Shown in pieces: positions 18,746 to 26,748 of a DNA stretch of 64,000 bases. The notes below the pieces were generated by a model. It was not told where the DNA came from. It saw only the letters and a list, made by a program, of their open reading frames with translations, and ran no database searches. The stretch's first letter is position 1. The number at the start of each line of letters is the position of its first letter. The DNA is from Gammaproteobacteria bacterium. GTDB taxonomy: Bacteria > Pseudomonadota > Gammaproteobacteria > Xanthomonadales > Wenzhouxiangellaceae. The position numbers were made by a program, and so were the translations under genes. The stretch spans positions 43,029 to 107,028 of the forward strand of contig PXBD01000031.1 of NCBI GenBank assembly GCA_003565625.1, in the 5' to 3' direction.

Positions 18746-19657
18746 CTAGCGGTCCTCTACAAAACGCCGCTGGACGCCGACGGCAGTATCGCGCGGCGGC
18801 ACCTGGACGCCTCTTGCCTGGCAGTGGGCGCGGGTGACGGCAGCGCCGAACAGCAGGATCAGCGACGAATAGTTGACCCAGAGCAGCAGCATGACCAGTG
18901 AACCGGCCGCGCCGTAGGTCGAGGCAGTTGCGGTGTAGGCCAGATAAATCGCGATCAGCGAACGCCCGGTGGTAAACAGCAGCGCGGTCACGAACGCGCC
19001 GGCGAGCACGTCGCGCCAGCTCAGCACCACGTCGGGCAGGATACGAAAGATGGCGGCGAACAGCAGCGTGACAACCGTCAGCGACAGGGTGATCTCGAGC
19101 GCGACCATGGTCCAGCCGGGCACAGGCAGCCATTGATCGGCAAACGCGATCGCCGCGCGCAGCGCCACGCTGAGCAGCAGCGATACCATCAACACAAAGC
19201 CGATGGCCAGAACGATGGTCAACGACAGCACGCGGGCGCGAATGAACAGCCACAGGCTGTTGCGCGAGGGACGCGGCGCGACATCCCAGATCTGGTTGAG
19301 CGACTGCTGCATCTGGGCAAAAACCGTTGTTGCGCCAACCACGGTCGCTCCCAGACCAATCAGCATCGGTACCAGCCCGCTCTGATCGACCTGCGAGTTG
19401 ATCACCGCCGTCTCGATCACTTCGGCCGCCTCAGCGCCCAGCACCTCGTTCAACTGCTCGAAAATCTGGCCGCGCGCGGCCATCTCGCCGAGGAACACGC
19501 CGGCGACGGCAACCACCACGATCACTACCGGGGCAATCGAAAACACGGTAAAGAAAGCCAGCGCCGCGGCATAGATAAAAGCCTGGCTTTCCAGCCAGTT
19601 GGAAAACGCTGACTGGAATATCCCCAGCCAGTATCGTGCGATCCGGACTACCATCAT
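18746..19657 (-). CDS. YihY/BrkB-family inner-membrane protein
   Basis: This 303-residue protein belongs to the YihY/BrkB (once called RNase BN-like) family, whose role is still unclear. Six hydrophobic segments are visible, starting near residue 27 with AAALAFFTVFSIAPVVIVVV. The family motif SLNQIWDVAPRPSRN lies near residue 120, and the C-terminal STYGAAGSLVMLLLWVNYSS near residue 243 is diagnostic. The start may be either of two adjacent ATG codons (19657 or 19654). It lies 88 bases after the oligomer hydrolase on the same strand. Confidence 0.92.
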   Translation of the reverse strand: MMVVRIARYWLGIFQSAFSNWLESQAFIYAAALAFFTVFSIAPVVIVVVAVAGVFLGEMAARGQIFEQLNEVLGAEAAEVIETAVINSQVDQSGLVPMLIGLGATVVGATTVFAQMQQSLNQIWDVAPRPSRNSLWLFIRARVLSLTIVLAIGFVLMVSLLLSVALRAAIAFADQWLPVPGWTMVALEITLSLTVVTLLFAAIFRILPDVVLSWRDVLAGAFVTALLFTTGRSLIAIYLAYTATASTYGAAGSLVMLLLWVNYSSLILLFGAAVTRAHCQARGVQVPPRDTAVGVQRRFVEDR

Positions 19658-19745
19658 CCCGCTGCCGTTCGGGTTTTACTCGAGCAGCAGTATGCCCCAT
19701 CGCCAGCTTCTCCATGGGCCAGCGAGCCAACCAGGGTCTGTCGGC

Positions 19746-21524
19746 TCAATCCAGCCCCATTCGCTCCCGGCTCAGCGCCGCCGAGCCCGGCACCGGAGCG
19801 AAACGGCGGTCAGGGCCCAGTTCGGCCTGCTCGGCCAGCACCTCGAACAAGTGATCGATACCGACCCAGCCATAGGGCAGGATCGGCACCAGGCGATCCG
19901 CAACGCCGGGGACGTTCAAAAACGCATCGAAGTGCTGAGCCCGATCAATCTCCCAGTAGGCCAGGCGTTGGGCACCGCCGGCGCGCGCTGAGGCCACGTA
20001 GGGCCGACTGGACAGAGCCGCCGGGATCAAGCCGTCTTCGCGGCCATGAATCAGGAGCACGGGGATGTCGGCCAGTTGCGCCGTGGCCCGAGTCTGTTCG
20101 ACCGCCGTGCGCAGGGCCACAGACTCCTCGGACTCTCCCGTCCACAGCTCGCGCAGGCACAGCAAGCCGGGCAGGGCCGAGTCGCCGCCGGCCTCGGTGG
20201 CCAGCGTATCGATGAGTTCGATGCCGCCACCGGGGCCAACGCCGGAGTGGCTCGCCCACCAGGCCGCGCGCTGGGCTTCTTCGGCCGCAGTCGCGCGCAA
20301 GCCGTAACCACACGGCATGTCATCCGGACCGCGCCGCAGGTAGGCCGAGGCATAGCTGCCGGCCACTGCCCGCCACAGATCCAGGGCCACGTTCCCGGCG
20401 CCCAGGCGCAAGGCCGGCCCGTCAAACCCGGCATCGAGCAACAGCCCCCGGGCGGCCTCCGGCGCGGCCGCGTCGAGAACTCCGGCATCGACCAGGCTGG
20501 CACAGCGCTGCTCGCCCAGGGCCACCAGCAGCGGACTGCCCAGCGGCTTGGCCAGCGTGCGCTCGCCATCCCCCAGGGCACAGGGCTGCAACAGCGCAGC
20601 CAGAGTGGCGTAGTCGTACAACGGCGCCACGCCGGGACCGGTGATGTTGGGCATGACCGCGACCACAGCGTTCAGCAAGCCGGCATGATCAATCTCGGCG
20701 GCCCGAAGCACCGCCGCCGCGCCGTTGGACAAACCCACCGCCAGGATTTGCAGTTCGGTATCCGGGGCCAGCCTGGCTCGCAGCTGTTGCTGGCCGAACC
20801 GCGCCGCCGCCAGCACGTGGCGACCCCAGTCGGCTTCGGGATGGTCTCCGGAATGGGCGTGCTTCATGGCCAGTGCACCCGGGGCAGCCTCCCCCTCGAC
20901 CCGGAACGGCGCCGGATCAGATTCATTGGCGACGCGCACGCCGGACAGAGTCGGCGTCCGATCGTCGTCCAGGGTGTGGAAATCGGTACCAGCGCCCTTG
21001 TCGGTATAGGCAATGGCACAGCCACGACTCAGGGCCGTCGGCCCGGCCAGGGGGACGGCACCGTAGACGCCGCGCGATCCGGAGGCCGGTGCGACCAGCA
21101 GGCAGGCCGGACTGGTCGCCGGCCGGGCGGGGATCTGAACGAGCACCCGGAACGGATGCGCGGCACCTGGCAGCCGCAGCAAGGCCGAAACCTCGTGGCC
21201 GGCCACCGGCGCCAGATCCCGAAACACACCATCGTCACCCAATCCGCCCGCCGGACCCAGCAGCGCCAGGGCGTTCCACGCGCTGTGCATGGCCAGACGC
21301 CGCAGTTCGGCGGCACTCGGACTGTGCGGTTGTTCAAATCCGGGCGGAGGGGACCTCAAGCCTTCCAGACCCAGCCCGGCGGTCAGCAGATCATCGGCCG
21401 CAGTGTACTCCGTGGTGTGCTCACTCCAGACCTCGAAATCCGGATCTCCGGCTGCCAATGCCTGACTCGATGCCAGCATCGCGGCAAGCCACAGAACCGA
21501 CCGCCACCAATGTGTCTGTTTCAT
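19746..21524 (-). CDS. D-(-)-3-hydroxybutyrate oligomer hydrolase
   Basis: Enzymes of this family cut short 3-hydroxybutyrate oligomers, products of polyhydroxybutyrate breakdown, to monomers. The ATG at 21522-21524 gives 592 residues with a Sec signal peptide (residues 1 to about 25, ending ALAAG), so the product is likely periplasmic or secreted. The nucleophile is expected in VGLSNGAAAVLRAAE near residue 260, corresponding to the SNGG motif of the family. PVLLIHGREDGLIPA near residue 495 and AQHFDAFLNVPGV near residue 540 carry the likely Asp and His. It is somewhat shorter than Ralstonia-type members. It is divergent from 3-hydroxybutyrate dehydrogenase, which would use the monomer. Confidence 0.85.
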   Translation of the reverse strand: MKQTHWWRSVLWLAAMLASSQALAAGDPDFEVWSEHTTEYTAADDLLTAGLGLEGLRSPPPGFEQPHSPSAAELRRLAMHSAWNALALLGPAGGLGDDGVFRDLAPVAGHEVSALLRLPGAAHPFRVLVQIPARPATSPACLLVAPASGSRGVYGAVPLAGPTALSRGCAIAYTDKGAGTDFHTLDDDRTPTLSGVRVANESDPAPFRVEGEAAPGALAMKHAHSGDHPEADWGRHVLAAARFGQQQLRARLAPDTELQILAVGLSNGAAAVLRAAEIDHAGLLNAVVAVMPNITGPGVAPLYDYATLAALLQPCALGDGERTLAKPLGSPLLVALGEQRCASLVDAGVLDAAAPEAARGLLLDAGFDGPALRLGAGNVALDLWRAVAGSYASAYLRRGPDDMPCGYGLRATAAEEAQRAAWWASHSGVGPGGGIELIDTLATEAGGDSALPGLLCLRELWTGESEESVALRTAVEQTRATAQLADIPVLLIHGREDGLIPAALSSRPYVASARAGGAQRLAYWEIDRAQHFDAFLNVPGVADRLVPILPYGWVGIDHLFEVLAEQAELGPDRRFAPVPGSAALSRERMGLD

Positions 21525-21567
21525 CCTGATTCCCCCGCCCTGTATTCCGGCAAGTAGCTGGATCGGC

Positions 21568-21596
21568 ACTATAGCCAGACGCCATAGACCGGGCAA
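21568..21596 (-). promoter_or_regulatory. Promoter of the oligomer hydrolase
   Basis: On the minus strand TTGCCC (21591-21596) and TATAGT (21568-21573) are 17 bases apart, which fits a sigma-70 promoter. Predicted transcription starts about 35 bases before the hydrolase ATG. A weaker extended -10 for bdhA on plus (TG then TACCCT at 21635-21640) lies in the same 153-base divergent gap. Confidence 0.5.
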
Positions 21597-21677
21597 TGGA
21601 CTTTGGTACAGGCGCAGGCCTGGCGCCACTTTGCTACCCTTTCGGTCTACCTCTCCCAGGCAGGCTCCGATACGACC

Positions 21678-22448
21678 ATGCAAGCTGAACCCAAGCGCAT
21701 CCTGATTACCGGCTCCGGCAGCGGGATCGGCGCCGGCATCGCCCGCGAACTGGCCCGGGCCGGACACGAGATGCTGATCACCGACCTGGATCCAGGGGCC
21801 GCGGCCACCGTGGCTGCCGGGATCACCGGGACGGGCGGACAGGCCACCGGGCTACGGCTGGACGTTACCTCGCAGCAGTCCGTGGATGCGCTCATCGCCG
21901 AACTGGATCAACCAATTGACGTTCTGGTCAACAACGCCGGCTTGCAGCATGTCGCCGCGCTGGAAGAGTTCCCGATGGAAAAGTGGGAGCAGCTGATCCA
22001 GGTAATGCTGATTGGCGTGGCCCGCCTGAGCCGCGCCGTGCTGCCCGGCATGCGCGCGCAGGATTTCGGACGGATCGTCAACATTGGCTCGATCCACTCG
22101 CTGGTTGCCAGCGCCTATAAAAGCGCCTACGTCTCCGCCAAACACGGCCTGATCGGTTTTGCCCGCGTCATGGCGCTGGAGACGGCCAGCGCCAACATCA
22201 CGATCAACACCATTTGCCCGACCTATGTCAAAACGCCGCTGGTCGAAAAACAGATTGCCGACCAGGCCCGGGTCCACGGCATCTCTGAAGACGAGGTCAT
22301 CGACCGCATCATGCTCAAGCCCATGCCCAAGGGGGTGTTCATCAGCATGGAGGAACTGGCCGGGATCTGCAGCTTCCTGATTTCGCCGGCGGCGCGCAAT
22401 ATCACCGGCCAGGCCATGGTGGTCGACGGCGGGTGGACGGTGCAGTGA
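21678..22448 (+). CDS. bdhA: D-3-hydroxybutyrate dehydrogenase
   Basis: This short-chain dehydrogenase oxidises 3-hydroxybutyrate to acetoacetate with NAD. The ATG at 21678 starts MQAEPKRILITGSGSGIGAG, which contains the TGxxxGIG cofactor loop. NNAG is near residue 83, the catalytic Ser is in GSIHSLVAS near residue 140, and YVSAKHG holds the Tyr and Lys near 153-157. The motif ICPTYVKTPLVEKQI and the end VVDGGWTVQ match PHB-pathway BdhA enzymes. It has 256 residues, normal for the family. Its stop overlaps the response regulator start (GTGA). Confidence 0.9.
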   Translation: MQAEPKRILITGSGSGIGAGIARELARAGHEMLITDLDPGAAATVAAGITGTGGQATGLRLDVTSQQSVDALIAELDQPIDVLVNNAGLQHVAALEEFPMEKWEQLIQVMLIGVARLSRAVLPGMRAQDFGRIVNIGSIHSLVASAYKSAYVSAKHGLIGFARVMALETASANITINTICPTYVKTPLVEKQIADQARVHGISEDEVIDRIMLKPMPKGVFISMEELAGICSFLISPAARNITGQAMVVDGGWTVQ

Positions 22449-23116
22449 CCCCGGCGCGCGTTCTGATCGCCGATGACCATCCGCTGTTCCGGAGCGCGCT
22501 GGTCCAGGCCCTGACGGGCTTTCTGGACAAGACCAACATCCTCCAGGCCCGGGATCTGCCCGAGACCTTCGCGCAACTGGAAAACCACGACGAAGTCGAC
22601 CTGGTTTTGCTGGACCTGCATATGCCGGGCAACCGGGGCCTGACCGGACTGGCATCGATCCGTTGTCATTTTCCGACCGTCGCGGTGGTGGTGGTATCGG
22701 CCAACGAGGACCCGCAGGTCATCCGGCGCGCGCTGGATCACGGCGCGGCTGGATTCATACCCAAGAGTTCCGGGCTCGATGAGTTGACCGCGGCGCTGCA
22801 GACCGTGCTGGACTGCCGCGAATGGATTCCCGCGCACCTGGTTCGGGCCGTGGCCGGGGTTAACGATAGTGAATCCGACCGCACCCTGGCGCGACGCATG
22901 GCCGCACTCACGCCACAGCAGTTCCGCGTCCTCTCGCTGGTGGCGCAAGGAAGACTGAACAAGCAGATTGCCGATGACCTTGAGATCCAGGAACGCACCG
23001 TCAAGGCCCACATGAGCGAAATCTTCCACAAACTGGATGTGCGCAATCGAACCCAGGCCGGCATTGCCTTTCGGCGCCTGGAGCTGGTCGACCCGGCCGC
23101 CCGCATCGATTCCTGA
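22445..23116 (+). CDS. NarL/FixJ-type response regulator
   Basis: This two-domain regulator has 223 residues if started at GTG 22445, which shares GTGA with the bdhA stop; an earlier in-frame GTG at 22433 is possible. The receiver domain has the acidic pair in IADDHPLFR, the phospho-acceptor Asp in LLLDLHMPG, SAN and the Lys in FIPKSS. The C-terminal LuxR helix-turn-helix is near residues 155-215 (LNKQIADDLEIQERTVKAHM). Sequence style (LDLHMPGNRGLTGL, PTVAVVVVSANEDPQV) resembles the ErdR/CrbR group that controls acetyl-CoA synthetase in other gammaproteobacteria; that is inference. No histidine kinase is in the window. Confidence 0.9.
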   Translation: MTPARVLIADDHPLFRSALVQALTGFLDKTNILQARDLPETFAQLENHDEVDLVLLDLHMPGNRGLTGLASIRCHFPTVAVVVVSANEDPQVIRRALDHGAAGFIPKSSGLDELTAALQTVLDCREWIPAHLVRAVAGVNDSESDRTLARRMAALTPQQFRVLSLVAQGRLNKQIADDLEIQERTVKAHMSEIFHKLDVRNRTQAGIAFRRLELVDPAARIDS

Positions 23117-23169
23117 ACCGCGGCGGGATCGCGGGTCGGCCGGGATGCAGCAACCAGCAGGCGAGCAAG

Positions 23170-23198
23170 TTGACGCAAGGCAGACCTTTGCGTACCCT
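23170..23198 (+). promoter_or_regulatory. Promoter upstream of the MASE1 gene
   Basis: TTGACG (23170-23175) and TACCCT (23193-23198) are separated by 17 bases. The predicted start point is about 40 bases before the ATG at 23245. The TTG at 23170 could also be read as a start codon of a longer frame; its role as a -35 box makes the ATG more likely. Confidence 0.45.
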
Positions 23199-23244
23199 GC
23201 ATCGGCTCCGGGCAGATCTTCTGCCGGCAAGACACGCCAGCTTC

Positions 23245-24243
23245 ATGCACACTCCCCGCAATGACCACCGAGGCCTGCAGCGGCAGACTCAGGAGCTGCC
23301 GCTGCAGCTGACGATCTTCGGCGCCTGGATGATGGCCTTCGGCGCCGCCTCCCTGTTTGAATACGCGCCCAACGCCAGCCTCTGGTTTCCGCCGGCAGGG
23401 GTCACCTTTGCCGCAGTACTGCTGCTCGGTCTTAGGGCACTGCCCGCACTCTGGCTGGGCTGCCTGGTAGTTACCCTGTTGTCGGAGCAGGCCGCCCCGC
23501 GAGGCATGAGCACAGCCGAACTGATGCTGGCCGGGGCTGGCTTCGCTCTCACCCACACCCTGGCCTATGCCGCCATCGCCCTTTTGGTGCGAGCACGGGC
23601 GCGGCGCAGCAGCCGCATTCGGCCGGTCCGCGATGCCGTCTGGTTCCTGGTCGCCGGCCTGGTCGCGGCCGGCGGTTCGTCTGTGCTGGGCGGGCTGTCC
23701 CTGAGCGCGACCGGAATAATGGACTGGGCCGACGCCCGGTCCCTGATCCTGCCCTGGTGGATCGGCGATTTCGCCGGTTTGATTACGATCGCACCGCTGC
23801 TGGCGGTGCTGCTGACCCGCTGGGCCATGCTCGACGGAATGGCACCACCGGCCGAATTCCGGCGCTTGCAAATCCGCGCAAACTGGTCTGCCCTGTTCGC
23901 GCAGGCGCTGCCCAAGCTGGCGTTGCTCGCCGTATTGACCGTGGCCAGCGTTGCGGCAGTGGCGCTGCTCCCTATGCAGCTGGCACCGCTAGCGCCCTGG
24001 TTGATCTGCCCGCCGGTCCTGCTTTGGATCGCCTGGAGTGAAAACGAGCTGGCCACCCTGCTGGCCGTGGCCTCGTTCAGCCTGCTCGTCGCCGCGGTGG
24101 TCGGGGTGGCACGGCTGGCCGCGCATGCGCCCGCCCTGCAGGGCCTGGTGGTCGGCCTGGCCGCGCTCAGTTACCTGATCGCGGCCCGGCGCAGCGCGCA
24201 CCGGGACTCGGCCACGGCCAAACCCGGTCGGCCGGGCGCTTGA
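23245..24243 (+). CDS. MASE1-domain membrane protein without an output domain
   Basis: This 332-residue protein is almost all membrane segments (about eight). It carries the MASE1 hallmark NASLWFPPAGVTFAAVLLLG near residue 47. MASE1 is normally the N-terminal sensor of histidine kinases and diguanylate cyclases. Here the frame ends after the membrane part with a short basic tail (ARRSAHRDSATAKPGR), so no kinase, GGDEF or EAL domain follows. The ATG at 23245 was chosen because a promoter overlaps the upstream TTG. It lies 128 bases after the response regulator and converges on the M14 peptidase with a 10-base gap. Confidence 0.82.
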   Translation: MHTPRNDHRGLQRQTQELPLQLTIFGAWMMAFGAASLFEYAPNASLWFPPAGVTFAAVLLLGLRALPALWLGCLVVTLLSEQAAPRGMSTAELMLAGAGFALTHTLAYAAIALLVRARARRSSRIRPVRDAVWFLVAGLVAAGGSSVLGGLSLSATGIMDWADARSLILPWWIGDFAGLITIAPLLAVLLTRWAMLDGMAPPAEFRRLQIRANWSALFAQALPKLALLAVLTVASVAAVALLPMQLAPLAPWLICPPVLLWIAWSENELATLLAVASFSLLVAAVVGVARLAAHAPALQGLVVGLAALSYLIAARRSAHRDSATAKPGRPGA

Positions 24244-24253
24244 TCGGACCGAT

Positions 24254-25384
24254 CTATTGGGCCCGCAGCCACTGCCACATGGCGTCCAGACATGACCGGC
24301 CCAGATGGTAGCTGCGACCGGGGCTCCAGCCCGTTTCCGGCATCGCCGTGATGGCCGAGTCCTTGAACGGCATTTCCAGGGTCACCGCCAGGCAGCCGAA
24401 GCGCTCGGCCACGTAGTCGCTGCACTTGCGCAAATCGGCGCTGCCCGGCGGGTCGACCGCATAGCCATGCTCGGTCTGAAAATCCGGACTGATCGTGCTC
24501 AACAACTCCTTGAAATGCTCCAGCTCGGCCTGGCGCTCCGGGTTCCAGCTGGGAACCCCCTCCGGACCGGCAATAAAGTTGTACGGCAGCGCCTCGTCGC
24601 CATGCACGTCCAGCGAAAAGTCCACCCCGGTCTGCTGCATGCGCTGGACCACGTAATACACCTCCGGTGAGGCTTGCGGACAAGGATCCCGCCACTCCCG
24701 GTTGAGGTTGCGCCCGCCGGCGTTGCAGCGCAGGTGACCGCGCACGGCCCCGTCGATGCACATGTTCGGCACCAGGTAGACCACCGCCCGCTCCAGCAGC
24801 GCGCGCGCTGCCGGGTCTTCGGGGTCCAGCAGGCGCTCGACGAATCCTTCCACCCACCATTCAGCCATGGTCTCGCCGGGATGCTGACGCGCCGTCACCC
24901 ACAGGCTCTTGCGCCCGGCCGCCGGCTGGCCAATCGTGAGCAAGGTATGCGGATACCCATCCGGCGTCGTACACAGACTTTCGACCCGGACCCGTTCGCT
25001 GCGCTGGGCATCGGCGATCAGTTGCTCATGACGTTCGAGACCGTAGGGAGCGAAGTAGGCGAAGTAGACCGAACCACTCTCCGGCGTATGCTCGATGATC
25101 AGGCGCTCGCCATCGAAATGGGTCTGGACCCGGCGCCACTCGACCCGGTCACTGGAGCAGACCGCCTGGTAGTCGCGAAATCCGTCCGGGTAGGACACCT
25201 GGCCGGCGTTCTCAATCGTCAGACGGCAGCGCTGACCGGCCGCGTTGTTGAGCTGGAAATAAAACCACTGCAAGTGACGATCGCCGGCGTCCAGACGGAT
25301 GCGCAAGCGGATGTCCTCGGCCTGTTCGGCCGCAATAACCTCGATGTTGCCGCCGTCGAAACGGCTGTGAATGCTCAGACTCAT
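24254..25384 (-). CDS. M14-family zinc carboxypeptidase, cytosolic type
   Basis: This is a 376-residue metallopeptidase of the bacterial subgroup related to cytosolic (Nna1-like) carboxypeptidases. An N-terminal beta domain comes first (HLQWFYFQLNNAAG, typical of the group). The zinc motif HxxE lies in RQHPGETMAEWW near residue 165, the third ligand in LDVHGDE near 258, NLNREWR near 231, and the catalytic Glu in AVTLEMPFKD near 335. There is no signal peptide, so it should act in the cytoplasm. It lies 79 bases after truC on the same strand. The substrate is unknown. Confidence 0.88.
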   Translation of the reverse strand: MSLSIHSRFDGGNIEVIAAEQAEDIRLRIRLDAGDRHLQWFYFQLNNAAGQRCRLTIENAGQVSYPDGFRDYQAVCSSDRVEWRRVQTHFDGERLIIEHTPESGSVYFAYFAPYGLERHEQLIADAQRSERVRVESLCTTPDGYPHTLLTIGQPAAGRKSLWVTARQHPGETMAEWWVEGFVERLLDPEDPAARALLERAVVYLVPNMCIDGAVRGHLRCNAGGRNLNREWRDPCPQASPEVYYVVQRMQQTGVDFSLDVHGDEALPYNFIAGPEGVPSWNPERQAELEHFKELLSTISPDFQTEHGYAVDPPGSADLRKCSDYVAERFGCLAVTLEMPFKDSAITAMPETGWSPGRSYHLGRSCLDAMWQWLRAQ

Positions 25385-25463
25385 GCGTCCTCCAGATCAA
25401 AAGCGTTGGTCCAGTGTGCATTATCCCGTCTTCTCGGTCCGGATACCGCGGGTCGGAAGCAAC

Positions 25464-26204
25464 TCAGGCAATTGCCCGATCTTGGTCGGCAAACAGCGCC
25501 TCGACCCGGGCGAAAACACCGCGCAGCGGGGCCCGTATGCGCAAGCGCTGGTGAGTCCAGGGGTGATGCAGTTCCAGTTCAGCGGCGTGCAACAGCAAGC
25601 GATGGCAGCCGAAGTGGGTCCGGAACAGCCGATTGTGGCGGCCCTCGCCATAGGTCGTATCCCCGATCAGGGGATGAAAGATATGCTTGAAGTGACGACG
25701 GATCTGATGGGTTCGGCCGGTTCTTGGAAAGACCGCAACCAGCGAGTAACGCGCGCTGGCGTAACGACCCACCGCGATCGGGAGTTCCAGCGTGGCCAGC
25801 CGGGTGTAGTCGGTGCGGGCCGGCTGGTCGTCACGCTGATCACCCCTCGCCAGGGCCTTGTCGATGCGGCCTTCAGTATCAGTATGGCCGCGGGTGACGG
25901 CAAGGTAGCGCTTGGCGACCGAGCGGGCCATGAACTGGTGGCCGACGGCCGCCGCCGTGTCGGCATCGAGGGCAAACAGCAGCACGCCCGAGGTGGCCCG
26001 GTCCAGTCGGTGCAGCGGCCAGACCCGGCAACCGAGCTGGTCGCGCAGTCGCTGCAGCGCAAACACCCGGTCGTCGCCGCGCGAACTCTTGTGGACCAGC
26101 AGGCCGCACGGCTTGTCGATCGCGCACAGCCAGCGATCCTGGTACAACACCGGCAGTTTTCGGCCAGTATCTGCTTCAACACAGGGCTGGACCGGCGGCG
26201 TCAA
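25464..26204 (-). CDS. truC: RluA-family pseudouridine synthase, TruC-like
   Basis: TruC makes pseudouridine 65 in some tRNAs; the family also includes rRNA enzymes. The 246-residue protein has no S4 domain. The catalytic aspartate is in PLHRLDRATSGVLL near residue 70, preceded by DKPCGLLVHKS and followed by TGRTHQIRRHFKHI and HPLIGDTTYGEG. The start is TTG at 26202-26204 inside a TTGA overlap with the marR stop; a later in-frame GTG before LYQDRW is an alternative and would match the shorter N-terminus of E. coli TruC. Translation is probably coupled to marR. Confidence 0.85.
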   Translation of the reverse strand: MTPPVQPCVEADTGRKLPVLYQDRWLCAIDKPCGLLVHKSSRGDDRVFALQRLRDQLGCRVWPLHRLDRATSGVLLFALDADTAAAVGHQFMARSVAKRYLAVTRGHTDTEGRIDKALARGDQRDDQPARTDYTRLATLELPIAVGRYASARYSLVAVFPRTGRTHQIRRHFKHIFHPLIGDTTYGEGRHNRLFRTHFGCHRLLLHAAELELHHPWTHQRLRIRAPLRGVFARVEALFADQDRAIA

Positions 26205-26656
26205 CGGCGATCGACGTCCTGACGGTGCAGTTGGTCTACCGCCGCCAGCAGTTTGTCGATGACCCGGTCGAGGCTGTGCTGCTCTTCTTCTGTCAGCGCC
26301 GAGCGCAGTTTCGCCTCGTAGGCCAGCGCGGCCGGAGCAATGGCCTCGTATACCTCGCGACCGGCGGGAGTCAGCGCCAGCGGCTTGGCCCGACGATCCC
26401 GGAGTCCCTCACTGCGGCGGATCAGCCCTGCTTCCAGGAGCCGTCGCACAGCCCGACTGACCGCGACTTTGTCCATGGCCGAGCGCACGACCACCGCGCT
26501 GGCCGGAATATTGTCGAACCGGCCCAGGATCGCGACCACCCGCCATTCGGTAATCGAAAGCCCGAAACGATCGGCGTAGGTGCGGGCAATCCCCTGGCTG
26601 ACCTGGTTGGTCAACACCGAAAGCCGGTAGGGTAGAAATTTCTCGAGCTTGATCAT
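26201..26656 (-). CDS. MarR-family regulator, probably of tyrosine degradation
   Basis: This 151-residue winged-helix protein starts MIKLEKFLPYRLSVLTNQVS (ATG 26654-26656). The DNA-binding part is LSITEWRVVAILGRFDNIPA, then the recognition region MDKVAVSRAVRRLLEAGLI and the wing RRSEGLRDRRAKPLALT. It is divergent from hppD with a 92-base gap that contains an imperfect palindrome, so it is most likely the repressor of the hppD operon and perhaps of itself. A longer upstream frame is excluded because it would run through the palindrome and promoter. Regulators of this family often answer to aromatic acids; the ligand here is inferred to be a pathway intermediate. Confidence 0.85.
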   Translation of the reverse strand: MIKLEKFLPYRLSVLTNQVSQGIARTYADRFGLSITEWRVVAILGRFDNIPASAVVVRSAMDKVAVSRAVRRLLEAGLIRRSEGLRDRRAKPLALTPAGREVYEAIAPAALAYEAKLRSALTEEEQHSLDRVIDKLLAAVDQLHRQDVDRR

Positions 26657-26660
26657 TGGC

Positions 26661-26689
26661 TTGCTATCAGTTTCAAATGTAACTATTAT
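26661..26689 (+). promoter_or_regulatory. hppD promoter with MarR-type operator in the spacer
   Basis: TTGCTA (26661-26666) and TATTAT (26684-26689) are 17 bases apart. The spacer is occupied by the imperfect palindrome AGTTTCAAATGTAACT (26669-26684; 12 of 16 positions symmetric). A protein bound there would block RNA polymerase. A possible marR promoter on the other strand (TTGACT at 26697-26702, TACATT at 26676-26681, 15-base spacing) overlaps the same site, which would allow autoregulation. Confidence 0.6.
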
Positions 26690-26748
26690 CACGGGAAGTC
26701 AAAAGCCCTTTCTCGGCTTGCCAACCCAGCGTTCCGGAGGACCCGATC

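Noticed and set aside
20046..21557. A 503-codon plus-strand frame opposite the oligomer hydrolase
   Set aside because: The composition is that of an antisense shadow; the hydrolase has a signal peptide and active-site motifs on the other strand.
23170..23244. TTG at 23170 as the start of the MASE1 protein
   Set aside because: It coincides with a TTGACG -35 box at 17-base spacing from TACCCT, and the extra 25 residues are not membrane-like.
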